Source: Mangrovibacter yixingensis
Lineage (GTDB): Bacteria > Pseudomonadota > Gammaproteobacteria > Enterobacterales > Enterobacteriaceae
Assembly: GCF_020523985.1 (NCBI RefSeq)
Contig: NZ_JAIVKM010000001.1
Location: 1,674,001-1,738,000, forward strand
DNA length: 64,000 nucleotides
Direction of reading: 5' to 3'
Shown piece after piece: positions 61,925 to 64,000 of the stretch (position 1 is its first letter; each line of letters begins with the position of its first letter). The notes below the pieces were generated by a model. That model saw only the letters and a program-made list of their open reading frames with translations, searched no databases and had not been told where the DNA came from. Position numbers and translations under genes: made by a program.

Positions 61925-63367
61925 ATGTCCAGACGGCTACGTAGAACCAAAATTGTCACCACGTTAGGCCCAGCAACTGATCGCGATAATAACCTTGAGA
62001 AAGTTATCGCTGCAGGTGCTAACGTTGTGCGCATGAACTTCTCCCATGGCTCCGCAGAAGATCACCAGATGCGTGCAGATAAAGTGCGCGAAATTGCTGC
62101 CAAGCTGGGGCGTCATGTGGCTATTCTCGGCGACCTTCAGGGCCCCAAAATTCGTGTATCCACCTTCAAAGAAGGCAAAGTATTTCTAAACATCGGCGAA
62201 AAGTTCCTGCTTGATGCTAACCTGGGTAAAGGTGAAGGCGACAAAGAACAAGTTGGTATTGACTACAAAGGGTTACCGGCTGACGTTGTTCCCGGCGATA
62301 TCCTGTTACTTGACGATGGCCGTGTTCAGTTAAAAGTGCTGGAAGTTCAGGGGATGAAAGTGTTTACCGAAGTGACTGTCGGTGGCCCCCTATCTAACAA
62401 CAAAGGTATTAACAAACTCGGTGGTGGGTTATCTGCCGAGGCACTGACTGAGAAAGACAAAGCTGACATTATTACTGCCGCTAAAATTGGCGTTGATTAT
62501 CTGGCGGTGTCATTTCCTCGTTGTGGTGAAGACCTCAATTATGCTCGTCGCCTGGCACGTGACGCAGGCTGTGAAGCGAAGATTTGCGCTAAAGTTGAAC
62601 GTGCAGAAGCGGTAGCAACAGAAGAAGCAATGGATGACATCATTATGGCGTCCGACGTGGTGATGGTTGCGCGTGGTGATCTGGGTGTTGAAATTGGTGA
62701 TCCGGAGCTGGTAGGTATTCAGAAAACCCTGATTCGCCGTGCCCGCAAGCTCAACCGCGCAGTGATAACTGCCACACAGATGATGGAATCGATGATAACT
62801 AACCCGATGCCAACTCGTGCGGAAGTCATGGACGTGGCTAACGCAGTGCTTGATGGTACCGATGCCGTTATGCTGTCAGCGGAAACTGCTGCTGGTCAGT
62901 ACCCAGCAGAAACTGTTGCGGCTATGGCTCGCGTGTGTGTCGGCGCAGAAAAAATCCCCAGCATTAATGTTTCCAAACACCGCCTTGATGTTCAGTTTGA
63001 AAATGTTGAAGAAGCCATTGCAATGTCTGCCATGTATGCAGCAAACCATCTTAGAGGTGTGACCGCTATCATTACGATGACAGAATCAGGCCGGACTGCA
63101 CTGATGACCTCACGTATCAGCTCTGGTTTGCCCATTTTCGCCATGTCTCGCCATGAGCGTACTTTAAACCTTACCGCACTTTACCGTGGTGTCACCCCGG
63201 TGCATTTTGACAGCGAGCTTGATGGTGTATCTGCTGCAAACGATGCAGTAAACCTGTTGCGGGATAAAGGCTACCTGATGTCAGGTGACCTGGTTATCGT
63301 CACTCAGGGTGATGTAATGAGTACCGTCGGCACAACGAATACTACGCGGATTCTGACTGTCGAATAA
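61925..63367 (+). CDS. pykA: Pyruvate kinase II (AMP-activated type) PykA
   Basis: A 480-residue enzyme converting PEP and ADP to pyruvate and ATP. The N-terminal [18 protein letters not shown], the signature [11 protein letters not shown] near residue 220 with the catalytic Lys, and [12 protein letters not shown] and [10 protein letters not shown] are all present. Length equals E. coli PykA. AACGGAGTAATAA precedes ATG 61925. It is 124 bp after hexR and followed by a terminator. Confidence 0.97.
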   Translation: MSRRLRRTKIVTTLGPATDRDNNLEKVIAAGANVVRMNFSHGSAEDHQMRADKVREIAAKLGRHVAILGDLQGPKIRVSTFKEGKVFLNIGEKFLLDANLGKGEGDKEQVGIDYKGLPADVVPGDILLLDDGRVQLKVLEVQGMKVFTEVTVGGPLSNNKGINKLGGGLSAEALTEKDKADIITAAKIGVDYLAVSFPRCGEDLNYARRLARDAGCEAKICAKVERAEAVATEEAMDDIIMASDVVMVARGDLGVEIGDPELVGIQKTLIRRARKLNRAVITATQMMESMITNPMPTRAEVMDVANAVLDGTDAVMLSAETAAGQYPAETVAAMARVCVGAEKIPSINVSKHRLDVQFENVEEAIAMSAMYAANHLRGVTAIITMTESGRTALMTSRISSGLPIFAMSRHERTLNLTALYRGVTPVHFDSELDGVSAANDAVNLLRDKGYLMSGDLVIVTQGDVMSTVGTTNTTRILTVE

Positions 63368-63393
63368 TTTCTTGATTACTCGTTAACAAACAC

Positions 63394-63420
63394 AAGGGGC
63401 CTGTTGGCCCCTTTAATTTT
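63394..63420 (+). terminator. Terminator between pykA and lpxM
   Basis: AAGGGGCC-TGTT-GGCCCCTT is followed by TAATTTTT on the plus strand, 26 bp after pykA. It may also slow transcripts arriving from lpxM on the other strand. Confidence 0.85.
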
Positions 63421-63474
63421 TCTGGCAAAGAATTGCTTGTGGCTTCCCCTAATGCTAAAAACCGATATGCATGA

Positions 63475-64000
63475 TCACTTGCCCCGCGGGAACAACTCTT
63501 TACGCCGGTAGGGTTCTGTTTCACCGGGTTTGCGTGTTTTCAGCAGTTTTAATATCCATGTGTATTGCTCAGGGTTTGGTCCAACTAATTTTTCCACCTC
63601 GTTATTCATGCGCCGCGCAATTGTGATGTCATCGGCCTCACGCAAGTCATCCATTGGTGGACGCAGGTAAATATCCAGCTTGTGGGTTTGTGCGTTATAA
63701 ACTGGGAACATAGGGACTACTCGCGCACGGCATACCTTCATCAAACGCCCGATTGCGGGTAATGTTGCTTTATAGGTACCAAAGAAGTCCACAAATTCAC
63801 TTTGTTCAGGCCCGTGATCTTCATCAGGTAGGTAATACCCCCAATAGCCCTGGCGCACTGAACTGATAAAAGGTTTTATGCCGTCATTACGCGCATGCAA
63901 GCGCCCACCGAAATGGCGCCTGACAGTGTTCCAGGCATAATCAAATACCGGGTTACCCTGATTATGAAACATTGCAGCCATGTCATTGCCTTGTGCGGCA
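63475..64000 (-). CDS. lpxM: Lipid A biosynthesis myristoyltransferase LpxM (C-terminal part, cut by window edge)
   Basis: The frame stays open to the window end, giving the last ~174 residues. It contains MAAMFHNQGNPVFDY, LHARNDGIKPFI, the GYWGYYLPDEDHGPEQSEFV stretch and the C-terminal LLKTRKPGETEPYRRKEL, all close to E. coli LpxM (MsbB). LpxM adds the final myristate to Kdo2-lipid A at the inner membrane. The HxxxxD catalytic motif lies beyond the edge. Confidence 0.95.
   Translation of the reverse strand, partial: AAQGNDMAAMFHNQGNPVFDYAWNTVRRHFGGRLHARNDGIKPFISSVRQGYWGYYLPDEDHGPEQSEFVDFFGTYKATLPAIGRLMKVCRARVVPMFPVYNAQTHKLDIYLRPPMDDLREADDITIARRMNNEVEKLVGPNPEQYTWILKLLKTRKPGETEPYRRKELFPRGK

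Overview
The window is a chromosomal segment of a non-E. coli member of the Enterobacteriaceae. Protein after protein is a close, near-full-length match to an E. coli K-12 or Salmonella gene, and the order from ycgN to lpxM follows the conserved min / man / prc / zwf section of the chromosome. A second FtsI-type penicillin-binding protein lies between rlmA and cspC, where Salmonella carries PBP3SAL. I cannot resolve the genus from sequence reading alone. No tRNA, rRNA, CRISPR array or intact insertion sequence was seen.

Layout. 1-4500: ycgN (partial), ycgM and ycgL, then the division-site operon minCDE, then rnd. 4500-12500: fadD with a FadR-type operator, yeaY-tsaB, yoaA, yoaB, yoaH, pabB-nudL. 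12600-21900: sdaA, the phosphodiesterase pdeD, yoaE, the mannose PTS manXYZ-yobD, and mntP behind a yybP-ykoY manganese riboswitch. 21900-30930: rlmA, the second PBP3, cspC-yobF, an inserted metallo-beta-lactamase-fold gene, yebO-mgrB, yobH, kdgR, yebQ and htpX with a sigma-32 promoter. 31480-41840: proQ-prc, msrC, letAB (yebST), rsmF, yebV, yebW, pphA.

41880-50500 is the variable part. It holds a chemoreceptor, a periplasmic protein of unknown function, a YjfB-family small protein, a small membrane protein, a CHASE4-PAS-GGDEF-EAL protein, an Ail/OmpX-type barrel and gene debris including a tyrosine-recombinase tail. The chemoreceptor, the YjfB-like gene and the GGDEF-EAL gene each have a sequence resembling the flagellar sigma-28 (FliA) promoter upstream. 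This suggests a flagellum-coupled signalling cluster, and it is the most interesting result here. The region ends at the sRNA pair SdsR (RyeB) / RyeA.

50800-64000: yebY, holE, a 143-bp MITE-like element, a remnant of a carbon-nitrogen hydrolase (yobB-like), ptrB, yebF, yebG (LexA box), purT (PurR box), then central carbon metabolism: eda-edd (Entner-Doudoroff), zwf, divergent hexR (its regulator), pykA, and the 3' part of lpxM at the window edge. Relative to E. coli, yebZ-yobA, exoX and yebE are absent here and yobB is reduced to a fragment, so the pphA-yebG stretch has been remodelled by both gain and loss.
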